Assembly (NCBI GenBank): GCA_965230185.1
Contig: OZ245995.1
Span: 2,914,001 to 2,978,000 of the forward strand
Length of the DNA: 64,000 bases
Direction of reading: 5' to 3'
Source: Motiliproteus sp965230185
GTDB lineage: Bacteria > Pseudomonadota > Gammaproteobacteria > Pseudomonadales > Balneatricaceae
Part shown: positions 27,429 to 37,100 of the stretch, in pieces
Layout: every line of letters begins with the position of its first letter
How positions within the stretch are numbered: the stretch's first letter is position 1
Translations under genes and position numbers: made by a program
The notes under the pieces: model-generated
Database searches by the model: none
Told to the model about the DNA's origin: nothing
Seen by the model: only the letters and a program-made list of their open reading frames with translations

Positions 27429-27593
27429 TTTCGGAGTTCGCACCAGAAGTTCTGAGGGTTGTCGCTGATCGGTAACGACTAAAGAATTACTAATACCAGA
27501 GGAGCATGGTATATAATGAGCGCCAGTTTGGCCCCTACTGTTGGCGGCGTCAACGCCCTTTTCCTGTAAAGCCCACCACAGAGATCAGTGTAT

Positions 27594-29321
27594 ATGGACA
27601 GCAAGGACACCAGCAACGTAACGCAGAATTTTTTCTCCGCGATGAACAGCGAAGCACACAAAGTCATGGAAATGTTCGGCGGTCGCGTCGGCGAGGAGTA
27701 TCTGGACAATCTCAATAACGCCTGGTCACAACTACTGGACCGGCCCCATGACCCTCAGGGCTGGATCGATGCTATTACCGAATATCAGAAGACACAGATG
27801 CAGTTCTGGTCCGGATTTCTGACCGGCTCCACCGGCGCTTCCTCTGCCGCAGCCCCCGGAGATCGTCGCTTTAACTCCGACGAATGGAGCGAAAGCCCGG
27901 TATTCAACTACATTAAAGAATCCTATCTGATTGCATCCAACATGCTGAATAAGCTGGCATCCAGTGCCAATCTGGATGAAAAAAGCCAGCAGAAGCTGGA
28001 GTTCTATACCCAGCAGTATATCGATGCGATGTCTCCATCCAACTTCGCAGCCACCAACCCGGAAGTTATTCAACAGGCTATCGACACCAAGGGACAGAGC
28101 CTGATTGATGGACTGCAGAACCTGATCGGCGATATGGATAAAGGTCGGATCAGCATGACCGACGAAGAGGCATTCACTCTCGGTGAAAATATCGCCACCA
28201 CCGAGGGCTCAGTCATTTTCCAGAATGACATCATGCAGCTGATCCAGTACAAGCCGACAACCGAGAAAGTGGCCGAACGCCCCCTGCTGATCGTGCCTCC
28301 CTGCATCAACAAGTTTTACATTCTCGACCTGCAGCCCCACAACTCTTTCGTGAAGTATGCGGTTGAACAGGGCAACACCGTGTTCCTGGTATCCTGGGTT
28401 AACGCGTCACCGGAACAGAGCAGTCTCAGCTGGGACGACTACGTCGGCAATGGGGTTTTCAAAGCACTGGAAGTTGCCAGGGAAATCAGCGGCAGCGATC
28501 GCGTCAACGCCGTCGCCTGGTGCGTCGGCGGCACTATTCTGGCCAGCGCCCTGGCGGTACTGGCGGCTCGCAAGGATAACACGGTTGCCTCAGCCACCTT
28601 CCTGACCACTCTCACCGACTTTGCCGAACCCGGCGACCTGGGAGTGTTTATCGATCAGGACCAGGTCACCAAACTGATCGACCAGGTACAGTCAGAGGGT
28701 GTGCTGAGCGGCAAAAAACTCTCCACCACCTTCAACATGCTGCGCTCCAACGACCTGATCTGGTCCTACGTGGTCAATAACTACCTCAAGGGACAGGCGC
28801 CGGCCCCGTTCGACATTCTCTACTGGAACAGCGACCCGACCAACCTGCCGGCAGATATGTACACCTATTACATGAAAAACATGTACCTGGAGAACAATCT
28901 TAATAAGCCGGGCACCCTGACCATCTGTGGCGAACCGGTCGATCTGACTAAAGTGAAGACGCCCTGCTACTTCCTGTCCTGCATCGAAGACCACATCGCC
29001 CCCTGGGAGAGCACCTTCAGCGCCACCGAAACCTTCGGCAACGTCGAGTTTGTGCTGGGCGCCAGCGGCCATATTGCCGGGGTAATCAACCCCGCCTCGA
29101 AGAACCGTCGCAACTACTGGATCAACGGTGAATCAGGCAAAGGTACCAGCCACTGGCTGGAGAGCGCCGAAAAAATGGAAGGCAGCTGGTGGAACCACTG
29201 GACACCCTGGATCAAAAAGCGCGCCGGCAAACAGGTTGACGCCCCCAAAGCGGTAGGATCGAAACAGCACAAGGCTCTGGAAGCCGCTCCCGGCAGCTAT
29301 GTGAAAGAACGGATTGTCTGA
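27594..29321 (+). CDS. phaC: class I poly(3-hydroxyalkanoate) synthase PhaC
   Basis: Polymerises hydroxyacyl-CoA into storage polyhydroxyalkanoate granules. The alpha/beta-hydrolase core matches class I synthases such as that of Cupriavidus. Catalytic Cys is at residue 310 in AWCVGGT, the Asp in CIEDHIAPW, and the His in GASGHIAGVINP. The usual lipase-like box is G-x-C-x-G-G; here the first glycine is alanine, which is odd. The start ATG 27594 has GAGA nine bases upstream; GTG 27588 is less well spaced. A TATAAT at 27512 may be part of its promoter. No phaA, phaB, phasin or phaR gene is adjacent, so substrate supply is encoded elsewhere. Length 575 residues is normal. Confidence 0.95.
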   Translation: MDSKDTSNVTQNFFSAMNSEAHKVMEMFGGRVGEEYLDNLNNAWSQLLDRPHDPQGWIDAITEYQKTQMQFWSGFLTGSTGASSAAAPGDRRFNSDEWSESPVFNYIKESYLIASNMLNKLASSANLDEKSQQKLEFYTQQYIDAMSPSNFAATNPEVIQQAIDTKGQSLIDGLQNLIGDMDKGRISMTDEEAFTLGENIATTEGSVIFQNDIMQLIQYKPTTEKVAERPLLIVPPCINKFYILDLQPHNSFVKYAVEQGNTVFLVSWVNASPEQSSLSWDDYVGNGVFKALEVAREISGSDRVNAVAWCVGGTILASALAVLAARKDNTVASATFLTTLTDFAEPGDLGVFIDQDQVTKLIDQVQSEGVLSGKKLSTTFNMLRSNDLIWSYVVNNYLKGQAPAPFDILYWNSDPTNLPADMYTYYMKNMYLENNLNKPGTLTICGEPVDLTKVKTPCYFLSCIEDHIAPWESTFSATETFGNVEFVLGASGHIAGVINPASKNRRNYWINGESGKGTSHWLESAEKMEGSWWNHWTPWIKKRAGKQVDAPKAVGSKQHKALEAAPGSYVKERIV

Positions 29322-29386
29322 TCCGAAAGCCCCTCCCGACCGGAGAGCTGCCCACGGCAGCCCTTCGACTCCGGCAACGTTGAACC

Positions 29387-29422
29387 AAAAAAGCCCCGAC
29401 CAGATATGGCCGGGGCTTTTTT
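29387..29422. terminator. bidirectional intrinsic terminator between phaC and thrH
   Basis: GC-rich hairpin (GCCCCG...CGGGGC) flanked by a run of six A on the left and six T on the right, the classical bidirectional intrinsic terminator. It sits 66 bases after the phaC stop and 50 bases beyond the thrH stop, serving both convergent genes. Confidence 0.9.
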
Positions 29423-29471
29423 ATATATCAGTATCCGACAGGCTCTTATCATTCAGCCCCGTCGGTCGGAT

Positions 29472-30089
29472 TCAGAGCACCAGATCCCGCTCACTGGCTT
29501 TGATAAACTCTTTCTTCAGATCCTCAAAGGTTTGCACGGCGGGAAACTGAGGAAACTCCTCGATCACATTGTCCGGTGCGTGAAACAGAATGCCGGCATC
29601 CGCCTCGCTCAGCATGGTCGTATCGTTATAGGAATCACCGGCAGCGATTACCCGATAGTACATTGACTTGAAAGCAAGCACGGACTGCCGCTTGGGATTC
29701 TTCTGACGGATCACATAGTCCACGACCCTGCCACGCTCATCAGCTATCAGCTTATGACAGAACAGCGTCGGAAAACCGAGCTGACGCATCAACGGCTGCG
29801 AGAATTCATAGAAGGTATCGGACAGTATCACCACCTGAAAACGCTCACGCAGCCAGTTAATGAAGTCTGCGGCCCCCTCCAGCGGCTCCAGCTTCGCAAT
29901 CGTTGCCTGAATCTGCGGCAGCGTCAGCCCATGCTCATCCAGAATCCGCAGACGCTGCCGCATCAGGACGTCATAATCAGGAATATCCCGGGTGGTCGCT
30001 TTCAGCTCTTCAATACCGGTCTCCTCAGCAAATGCAATCCAGATCTCCGGGACCAGCACCCCTTCAAGGTCTAAACATGCGACTTCCAC
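29472..30089 (-). CDS. thrH: phosphoserine phosphatase / homoserine phosphotransferase ThrH
   Basis: HAD-superfamily enzyme of the Pseudomonas ThrH type, dephosphorylating phosphoserine and able to phosphorylate homoserine. Motif I is atypical, CLDLEGVLVPE: the second acidic residue of the usual DxD is Glu, a hallmark of ThrH. Later motifs are VILSDTF and GDSYNDTTML near residue 150. At 205 residues it is the expected length and lacks the ACT domain of SerB. Its gene stands alone, 143 bases downstream of cysB. Confidence 0.94.
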   Translation of the reverse strand: MEVACLDLEGVLVPEIWIAFAEETGIEELKATTRDIPDYDVLMRQRLRILDEHGLTLPQIQATIAKLEPLEGAADFINWLRERFQVVILSDTFYEFSQPLMRQLGFPTLFCHKLIADERGRVVDYVIRQKNPKRQSVLAFKSMYYRVIAAGDSYNDTTMLSEADAGILFHAPDNVIEEFPQFPAVQTFEDLKKEFIKASERDLVL

Positions 30090-30231
30090 AGGCCTCTCCT
30101 GTCAATATTGATAACTTTGGAATGAGGACTCTACCCTGCTTTCCAATCCCCGACAATCAGCAATCAGGTGACAACCAGACAGCCTCCCTGTCATCCCGGA
30201 ACATCTGAAGAGCGGGCAGAGGCCGCTACGG

Positions 30232-31206
30232 CTACAGCACCGGCAGCTCAATATGATCGAACAACCTGTCCAGCTCATTGCGGTTGCTGCAGCCGAGCGC
30301 GCTGTCAACCAGATCATGGGTCAGATGAGGCGCAAAGCCGCGGATGAAATCATACATATAACCGCGCAGGAAGGTTCCTCGCCGGAAACCAATTTTGGTG
30401 GTACTGGACTCGAACAGATGACTGGCATCCAGAGCCACCAGATCCTTATCCACTTCCGGCTCATAGGCCATACTGGCGATGATACCCACCCCCAGACCCA
30501 ATCGGACATAGGCCTTGATCACATCGGAATCAACGGCGGTGAACACCACCCGAGGTTCCAGCCCGGCATTAATAAACGCCTCATCAAGCTTGGAACGCCC
30601 GGTAAAACCAAACACATAGGTAACGATGGGGTAGCGCGCCAGCTCTTCGAGCTTCAGCTCCGAGCACTGCGCCAGCGGGTGGTCCTTCGGCACAACCACT
30701 GAACGGTTCCAGCGGTAACAGGGCATCATAGTCAGATTGCCAAAGTGGGAGAGCGCCTCGGTGGCTATCGCAAAATCAACGGTACCATCCGCCGCCATCT
30801 CCGCGATCTGCACCGGCGTGCCCTGCTGCATATGCAGCGACACATCCGGGTATTCGGCTATAAATTCGCTGATAACTTTTGGCAATGCATAGCGCGCCTG
30901 AGTATGGGTTGTGGCCAGCGCCAGACTGCCTTTTTTTTCGTCGCTGAATTCCTGAGCGACCTGCTTGATGGTTTCAACCTTACGGAGAATATCCTCAGCG
31001 ATCTCCAGGATCGATTCGCCGGCCTGGGTCACCCGGGTCAGATGCTTACCACTGCGGGCGAAAACCTCAACGCCCAGTTCGTCTTCAAGCAGCCGGATCT
31101 GTTTGCTGATCCCCGGCTGGGAGGTGTAGAGGCTCTGGGCTGTCGCCGAAACATTGAGCTCGTGTTTGGCCACTTCGCAGATATAACGCAGCTGCTGAAG
31201 CTTCAT
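30232..31206 (-). CDS. cysB: LysR-type regulator CysB
   Basis: Global activator of sulfur assimilation that responds to N-acetylserine and sulfide. The 324-residue protein has the N-terminal winged helix-turn-helix (MKLQQLRYICEVAKHELNVSATAQSLYTSQ is split by an invariant SQPGISKQI recognition region) and an effector-binding domain containing LALATTHTQARY, which is characteristic of CysB/Cbl. I favour CysB by length and because it is the usual chromosomal member. The 219-base region upstream (31207-31425) is non-coding and AT-richer, and should hold the promoter. Confidence 0.95.
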   Translation of the reverse strand: MKLQQLRYICEVAKHELNVSATAQSLYTSQPGISKQIRLLEDELGVEVFARSGKHLTRVTQAGESILEIAEDILRKVETIKQVAQEFSDEKKGSLALATTHTQARYALPKVISEFIAEYPDVSLHMQQGTPVQIAEMAADGTVDFAIATEALSHFGNLTMMPCYRWNRSVVVPKDHPLAQCSELKLEELARYPIVTYVFGFTGRSKLDEAFINAGLEPRVVFTAVDSDVIKAYVRLGLGVGIIASMAYEPEVDKDLVALDASHLFESSTTKIGFRRGTFLRGYMYDFIRGFAPHLTHDLVDSALGCSNRNELDRLFDHIELPVL

Positions 31207-31425
31207 GTAGTCACCAGTAATAAATGGGAGATTTCCTTATAACCCGGACAACGTTGTGTAAGGTTAAGCCTGCTCCGATATTGAATTTACTTCCGAACAA
31301 AGGGTTTCAAATCAGCTAATTTAGTAAACCGACCCCTTTTCAACCAAAGCATATATACAGCTATAGGACCGTTCAATATAAAAAACCACCCTAATAGAAC
31401 CGCCACTTGATGTTAAACAAGCGAC

Positions 31426-32532
31426 CTAACTTCTTGCCTGGGCCTGAAGGCGTCGGATCTGCTCCTCCTGAGCAATCAGCTTCTTCTGCAGACCACTCAC
31501 CGAGCCTTTCACCTTCTGCAGCTCATCGTCCCTGACCTTAAGCGACTGGCGCAGGTCAGCCTCCTTACGCATCGCCTCGCCCGACGACAGGGAAACACGC
31601 TGCTTCTCGTTTTTCAGATCGGCCTCAAGCTGCTTCGCCCGCTCTTCCAGTCGCTTATTCTTGTTGGATTCACTGAGCAACTTTGCATTTGCCTGGGACA
31701 ATCTCATCGACTGAGCGCCGGTGTCGGAACGCATACCCTTCAGCTCCCCCTCCAGACTCTTGACCTGCCCCTGCAGCGTCTCGATGCGAACATCCCGCCG
31801 GGCAATCTCGGTCTGAATATCGTGGAGATTTCGAGTCAGCACCGACTCTTTCTTACCTGCCTCATCCCGAACAGCCTCAAGACTGGATTTGTAGTGCCGC
31901 AACTCCACTTCGGCCTTCGCCAGCAACTCCTGACCATGGGTCTGCTCATCCTTCAGGCGACCATCGAACGTACGTCGCGCATCTTCAAGCGCCTGAGCAC
32001 CGCGCTTGATCTCATTGCGGCCGTCCTGCAGCTTCTCCTCGGTCTGCTTGCGTAGCGCCACCTCACCGGCCAGAGTAGATCTCAGCACAGTAATCTCCGC
32101 TTCCACCACTTTCAGCTGATTCTCGGCCTCTTCGGCCCGCAACGCTTCACGGCTCAGCCTGACCTCAAGATCCTCGTATTCGGCCCGGCTCCTGCCCAGC
32201 AACTCCTCAGACTCTTCTTTAAGCGCACGCACACTGCTATCCAGCGACTGCTGCTCGGTAGACAAACGACCGGCCGCTTCTCTGACCGCATCCTGCCAGA
32301 TCAGCCGGACCGCACGAACCATAGCATCCGGCGTATCGTTGTCGCCTTCCGGCATCAGCATTACCCGGCCGGCAAGGCTGCCCCACCAGACCTGCAGTTC
32401 CTGCTCCAGCGAACCATCCGGTCGCTCAATCCCCAGCTGCCTGCAGATGGCCTCAACACTGGGCGGCTCACCACTGCTGAGCAGACGGTCGGCGGTGCTA
32501 TGAATAATATCGGCGGTCAGGGTGATGCTCAT
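31426..32532 (-). CDS. KfrA-like coiled-coil DNA-binding protein
   Basis: Protein with an N-terminal KfrA_N-type helix-turn-helix (residues 1-90: IIHSTADRLLSSGEPPSVEAICRQLGI is the family pattern) followed by a very long coiled coil (about residues 95-360) rich in Glu, Lys, Arg, Gln and Leu heptads. KfrA proteins are best known from broad-host-range plasmids, where they bind DNA and form filaments in partition; chromosomal members are poorly studied. No plasmid genes surround it. It lies 22 bases downstream of rluC in the same direction, so it may be cotranscribed. Function here unknown; a DNA-organising role is inference. Confidence 0.82.
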   Translation of the reverse strand: MSITLTADIIHSTADRLLSSGEPPSVEAICRQLGIERPDGSLEQELQVWWGSLAGRVMLMPEGDNDTPDAMVRAVRLIWQDAVREAAGRLSTEQQSLDSSVRALKEESEELLGRSRAEYEDLEVRLSREALRAEEAENQLKVVEAEITVLRSTLAGEVALRKQTEEKLQDGRNEIKRGAQALEDARRTFDGRLKDEQTHGQELLAKAEVELRHYKSSLEAVRDEAGKKESVLTRNLHDIQTEIARRDVRIETLQGQVKSLEGELKGMRSDTGAQSMRLSQANAKLLSESNKNKRLEERAKQLEADLKNEKQRVSLSSGEAMRKEADLRQSLKVRDDELQKVKGSVSGLQKKLIAQEEQIRRLQAQARS

Positions 32533-32554
32533 GATAACTCTCAGGCAATTAAAC

Positions 32555-33523
32555 TCAGTCGTCGGATACAGTCGGCAGCTGTTCCAGGGCGCGGCTCAGC
32601 CCCTCATCCAGCGGGGCGGACACACTAATACGCTCTCCGGATTTTGGCAATCTCAGTTTCAGCTCTGCGGCATGCAGAAACAGGCGCCGAATGCCGCACT
32701 CCTTCATGCGTTTATTTATCTGCTCGTCGCCGTACTTGTCATCGCCGATAATCGCGTTACCGGCGAACTGAGTATGTACCCGGATCTGATGGGTACGACC
32801 GGTCACCGGTTTTGCCTCAATAAGAGTCACTTCCGCATAGGGGCGTAGCACCCGAAAAAGGGTCAGCGACTCTTTGCCGTCCTGAGCAACGCGGACCACA
32901 CGCTCACCGGAGCGCAACTCATTCTTCCGCAGCGGAGCATTTACCTTCTGCCGCCGCTTTGGCCAGCGTCCGACCACCAGCGCGTGATAGATTTTCTCGA
33001 TCTTCCCGCTACGGAGATCCTCGTGCAGCTTTTTCAGGGTACTGCGTTTTTTAGCCACCATGACGCACCCGGAGGTATCCCGGTCCAGCCGATGCACCAG
33101 CTCCAGGAAACGCGCCTCCGGCCTGATCTGGCGCAGCGCCTCAATCATCCCCAGACTGACACCGCTGCCACCATGAACGGCAAGCCCGGACGGCTTATTG
33201 ATAACAATCAGCTCTTCATTTTCATACAGCACCGCCTGCTCCAGGGCTTCAGTCAAACCTCGCCCGGCTTTTACCGGCTCCTTTGCTGAAGCCATCCGCA
33301 CCGGTGGTATCCGAATCAGATCACCAGGCTGTAATCGATAAGGCGCCTTTACCCGCTTTTTATTTACTCGCACCTCTCCTTTACGCAGGATTCTGTAAAT
33401 CAGGGTCTTAGGAACACCTTTTAATCGCGTAATGAGAAAATTATCGATGCGCTGGCCACAGAACTCCTGCTCCACCTCCACCCACTGCACGGATGGCGAA
33501 GCATTCTCTGAATTTGCTGTCAT
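32555..33523 (-). CDS. rluC: 23S rRNA pseudouridine synthase RluC
   Basis: RluA-family synthase making pseudouridine at 23S rRNA positions 955, 2504 and 2580 (E. coli numbering). An N-terminal S4 RNA-binding domain (residues 15-80, RIDNFLITRLKGVPKTLIYRILRKG pattern) precedes the catalytic domain. Catalytic Asp lies in HRLDRDTSG near residue 145; RTHQIRVH follows. Length 322 matches RluC. It is divergent from rne across a 609-base gap, the same rluC|rne arrangement known in E. coli and Pseudomonas. Confidence 0.96.
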   Translation of the reverse strand: MTANSENASPSVQWVEVEQEFCGQRIDNFLITRLKGVPKTLIYRILRKGEVRVNKKRVKAPYRLQPGDLIRIPPVRMASAKEPVKAGRGLTEALEQAVLYENEELIVINKPSGLAVHGGSGVSLGMIEALRQIRPEARFLELVHRLDRDTSGCVMVAKKRSTLKKLHEDLRSGKIEKIYHALVVGRWPKRRQKVNAPLRKNELRSGERVVRVAQDGKESLTLFRVLRPYAEVTLIEAKPVTGRTHQIRVHTQFAGNAIIGDDKYGDEQINKRMKECGIRRLFLHAAELKLRLPKSGERISVSAPLDEGLSRALEQLPTVSDD

Positions 33524-33549
33524 GGTCTTAGGAAATAGTCCCGAACAGA

Positions 33550-33578
33550 TTGCTGATATGGGCGATAGCTGCTATATT
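33550..33578 (+). promoter_or_regulatory. probable rne promoter
   Basis: TTGCTG at 33550-33555 and TATATT at 33573-33578 are separated by exactly 17 bases, a good sigma70 match. It lies 555 bases upstream of the rne start and 27 bases from the rluC start, and points toward rne. Confidence 0.65.
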
Positions 33579-33727
33579 GTTGCGTCGCCCGAAAGCGGCC
33601 ACAATCAGACACTTAGAGTTGTCTCTGCAGTGGCATGCCGTGGCGATTAAGGCCCGCATTGTAACCGATTCCTGATCAGCGATCAGAATTAAATAAGAAA
33701 AGGCCTGATAACTAACAATTTTACCGG

Positions 33728-33748
33728 GGGCAGCCCGACTGGCTGCCC
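33728..33748 (+). promoter_or_regulatory. stem-loop in rne leader
   Basis: Perfect 8-base-pair stem GGGCAGCC / GGCTGCCC with a five-base loop, about 145 bases into the presumed rne leader. No T run follows, so it is more likely a structural element than a terminator. Confidence 0.5.
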
Positions 33749-34132
33749 GCAGATTTGAGTCGCGCCCACTCAGAAAACGCGATTTCGAATTGATTTATGC
33801 CTTGTGTTGAAGTGAAGATGCACGCTGGCCCGTGGATTATGCGCACCTCCGAACAGTGACTGGCGCATACTAAAGTAAAGTCTCTGCAGATGATGCTGAA
33901 GCCATTGCAGAAGACATATCCGAGAAGGCCTGCGATTCCTTTACTGAGAGGTTCCCTGTTGAAAGAATATGCCGCAGCCGGAGCTGCGTGGATACGCTGA
34001 AGACAGCGATGCGTTATCAAGAACAGCATTTGGGAAAACCGACTGCACGCATAAACATATCGATTCCAGGATTCGGCACTCGTTGACTGAAGTGAGGTGC
34101 GTTTATATTCATACAGAGTGAATTAAGCACCT

Positions 34133-37100
34133 ATGAAAAGAATGTTAATCAACGCAACTCAGCCCGAAGAGTTGCGTGTAGCTCTCGTCGATGGCCAGCG
34201 TCTTTACGACCTGGACATTGAATCCGGAGCCCGTGAACAGAAAAAAGCCAATATCTATCTGGGTAAAATCACCCGGGTCGAACCCAGCCTTGAGGCTGCC
34301 TTTGTTGATTTCGGCGCCGAGCGTCACGGTTTCCTGCCGCTGAAAGAAATTTCTCGCGAGTACTTCAGAAAATCCGGTTCCGACACCCGCGGCCGTGTCA
34401 GCATTAAAGATGTAATCTCCGAAGGCCAGGAGATGATCGTGCAGGTCGACAAAGAGGAACGCGGCAACAAGGGCGCAGCCCTCACCACCTTTGTCAGCCT
34501 GGCCGGTCGTTATCTGGTGTTGATGCCCAATAATCCACGCGCCGGTGGCATCTCCCGCCGTATCGAAGGCGACGAAAGAGCTCAGCTGCGCGAAGCGCTG
34601 AATCAGATCAATATTCCCGACCAGATGGGCGCCATTGTCCGCACCGCCGGCATTGGCCGCACCGCCGAAGAGATGCAGTGGGACCTGGACTATCTGCTGC
34701 AGCTGTGGAATTCCATCCGGGAAGCCGCCAGTCAGAAAAAATCTCCCTTCCTTATCTACCAGGAAAGCAATGTCATCATTCGCGCGATTCGCGATTATCT
34801 GCGCCAGGATATCGGCGAGGTTCTGATCGACAATACGGAAGTACAGCAGGAAGCCCTGTCCTTTATCCAGCACGTCATGCCCGGATATGAAAACAAGGTC
34901 AAACTGTACGACGAAGAAACACCGTTGTTTAACCGTTTTCAGATCGAGACCCAGATCGAAACCGCCTTCCAGCGGGAAGTTCGGCTACCTTCCGGCGGCT
35001 CTATCGTTATCGACCCGACCGAAGCGCTGGTCTCTATCGATATCAACTCGGCCCGGGCCACCCGTGGCGGAGACATCGAGGAAACGGCACTACAGACCAA
35101 CCTGGAAGCGGCCGACGAGGTCGCACGCCAACTGCGTCTGCGGGATATCGGCGGTCTGATTGTCATCGACTTCATCGACATGACGCCGGTTCGCAATCAA
35201 CGGGAAGTCGAAAATCGCATGCGCGATGCGCTGAAAGTGGACCGGGCCCGCGTCCAGCTGGGTCGTATCTCTCGCTTTGGTCTGATGGAGATGTCCCGGC
35301 AACGGCTGCGCCCGTCGCTGGGCGAAACCAGCGGAATCGTCTGCCCACGCTGTAATGGCCAGGGCACCATACGCGACGTAGGCTCTCTGGCACTGTCTAT
35401 TATGCGACTGCTGCAGGAAGAAGCTGCCAAAGAGCGGACCGCCCAGATTCGCGCTATCGTGCCGATCAACGTTGCCAGCTACCTGCTCAACGAGAAGCGT
35501 ACCAACATCAGCGAGATCGAAAGCCGTCACAGCGTTGAAGTCATCGTCGTTCCCAACCCGAATATGGAAACACCTCAGTACGAGGTTATCCGCCTGCGCG
35601 ATGACAACAGCGAAATCGTCAGCAGCGACGCCAGTTACCAGCTGGCGCCGGAGCCCCACGGAGATCTTGAGGAACTGGCACCACAGGCCCTGACGCCCCG
35701 CCCTGAAGCAGCGGTGAAAGGCGTGACGCCAGCCAAACCTGCTCCCACCCTGGAGCAGGAAGAGCCGAAGCGGAAAAAGAGCCTGCTGTCTGCAATCGCC
35801 AGCCTGTTCACCTCTTCCGAACCGGAAACCACGGAACCGGAACAGAAAGAAGAGGCCAGCAAGCCCGCAGCCGAAGCCCGAACCCGCAACGCTGATCGTG
35901 GACGTGGACGCAACCGCAAACGTCGCTCAGATGGCGACCGCCGCAGAAAGCGCAGCGACGACAGCAGTGAAAGCAGCCGTGATGAAAACCGCAGCGAATC
36001 AGCCCGCGGCGGTGACCGGCGCGCCGCGAAAGAAGGTGGCCAGGAGAGAGGCGAAAGAGGAGAAAGGGGCGAAAGGGGCGAGCGCCGTTCTCGTCGCCGC
36101 AGCTCCGACGACAGCGGTCGCCAGCGTGGCGAAGGCCGCGGCCAGCGTCGTGACGGCCGCAGCGCCCAGAAGGAAAGCCCGGCTAAAGAAAGCGCCGAGA
36201 AAGAAACCAGGGAGACGGTCAGCGCCGAGGCCACCGAAGCAGCTGCCGCAACTTCGGAAGCAACCGCAACTGAAACCACTGCCGACAAGCCGTCCCGCCG
36301 GGATCGCGGCAGCAAACGGCGCAGAGAGCGCTCCGGCCGCCGCTCCGGTGAGCGTCGCAGCCGTGAAGAAGCGCTGAAGAAGATCGAGGATCAGGAAACC
36401 GCGCAGCCCGCTGAATCCGATGCTCAGGCAACAGCAGCGGAGGAAACGGCTCAGCAGACCGCGGTCGAATCGGCGACACCGGCCCGCAGAGACCAGCGAA
36501 AGCCGCAGCGGGCAGCGAATGAAGACAAGTCGCCCGGAACGGCTGAAACCGCAGCAGAGACCGCAGCTGTAACTGCCACCGAAACGCCGGTAGCCGCTGC
36601 CGAAGCAAAGGCCTCGGCACCCGCGGAAACCGCGACCCCGGTTGAAAGCAGCGAGACGGCCGGGCAGAGCTCCGCAGCCGATGACGCAGCGACGACATCG
36701 CAACAGGCAGCCCCTGCAGCTCCCGCAGCTCCTGAGGAGATCGCCGAACCTGCAGTCCCCACGGATAAATCATCCGCTGAACAGCAGCCGGAAACTCCCA
36801 GGGAGACCGCCGAACCGCGTCGTCGCAAGAGTCGCGCCGCCAACGATCCTCGCGAAAAGCGTCGTCGCCAGCGAGAGGAACAGGCACGCCTGAAGGCAGA
36901 AGCAGCCACAGCACAGGCACAGCCGGAAACGGCTGACAGTGCAGCGACCACAGCGACTGATACTGGCCAGCAGGCAGATCAGGCAAAGGCCCAGAGCGGG
37001 CAGTCCTCCGATGCAGAGGAAAAACCGGCCGCAGAAGCGGCCACCCCGGCAGCCGAAGCCGTAGATACGCCTGAGCCGACGACCACATCGGCAACTGCCG

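Larger units (their letters stand above)
33524..34132 (+). other. 609-base rluC-rne intergenic region: rne leader
   Basis: No credible gene here; a 102-codon reverse frame (33721-34029) is not coding-like. The region holds a good rightward promoter at 33550-33578 and several stem-loops, so most of it is probably the rne 5' untranslated leader (about 550 bases). In E. coli the rne leader is long too and mediates autoregulation by RNase E; the same role here is inference. Another possible promoter-like pair (TTGACT at 34083 and TATATT at 34104, spacing 15) lies just before the gene. Confidence 0.65.

Noticed and set aside
33658..33665. ATTGTAAC, resembling the core of an E. coli Ter site
   Set aside because: Only seven or eight matching bases, expected by chance in 64 kb, and the sequence preference of the Tus-like protein here is unknown.
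33721..34029. Reverse-strand open frame of 102 codons in the rluC-rne gap
   Set aside because: Composition is not protein-like, no ribosome site is seen, and it lies inside the probable rne leader; better explained as non-coding.
34083..34109. Second promoter-like pair immediately before rne (TTGACT, TATATT)
   Set aside because: Spacing is 15 bases, so it is weaker than the one at 33550-33578; kept only as an alternative start.
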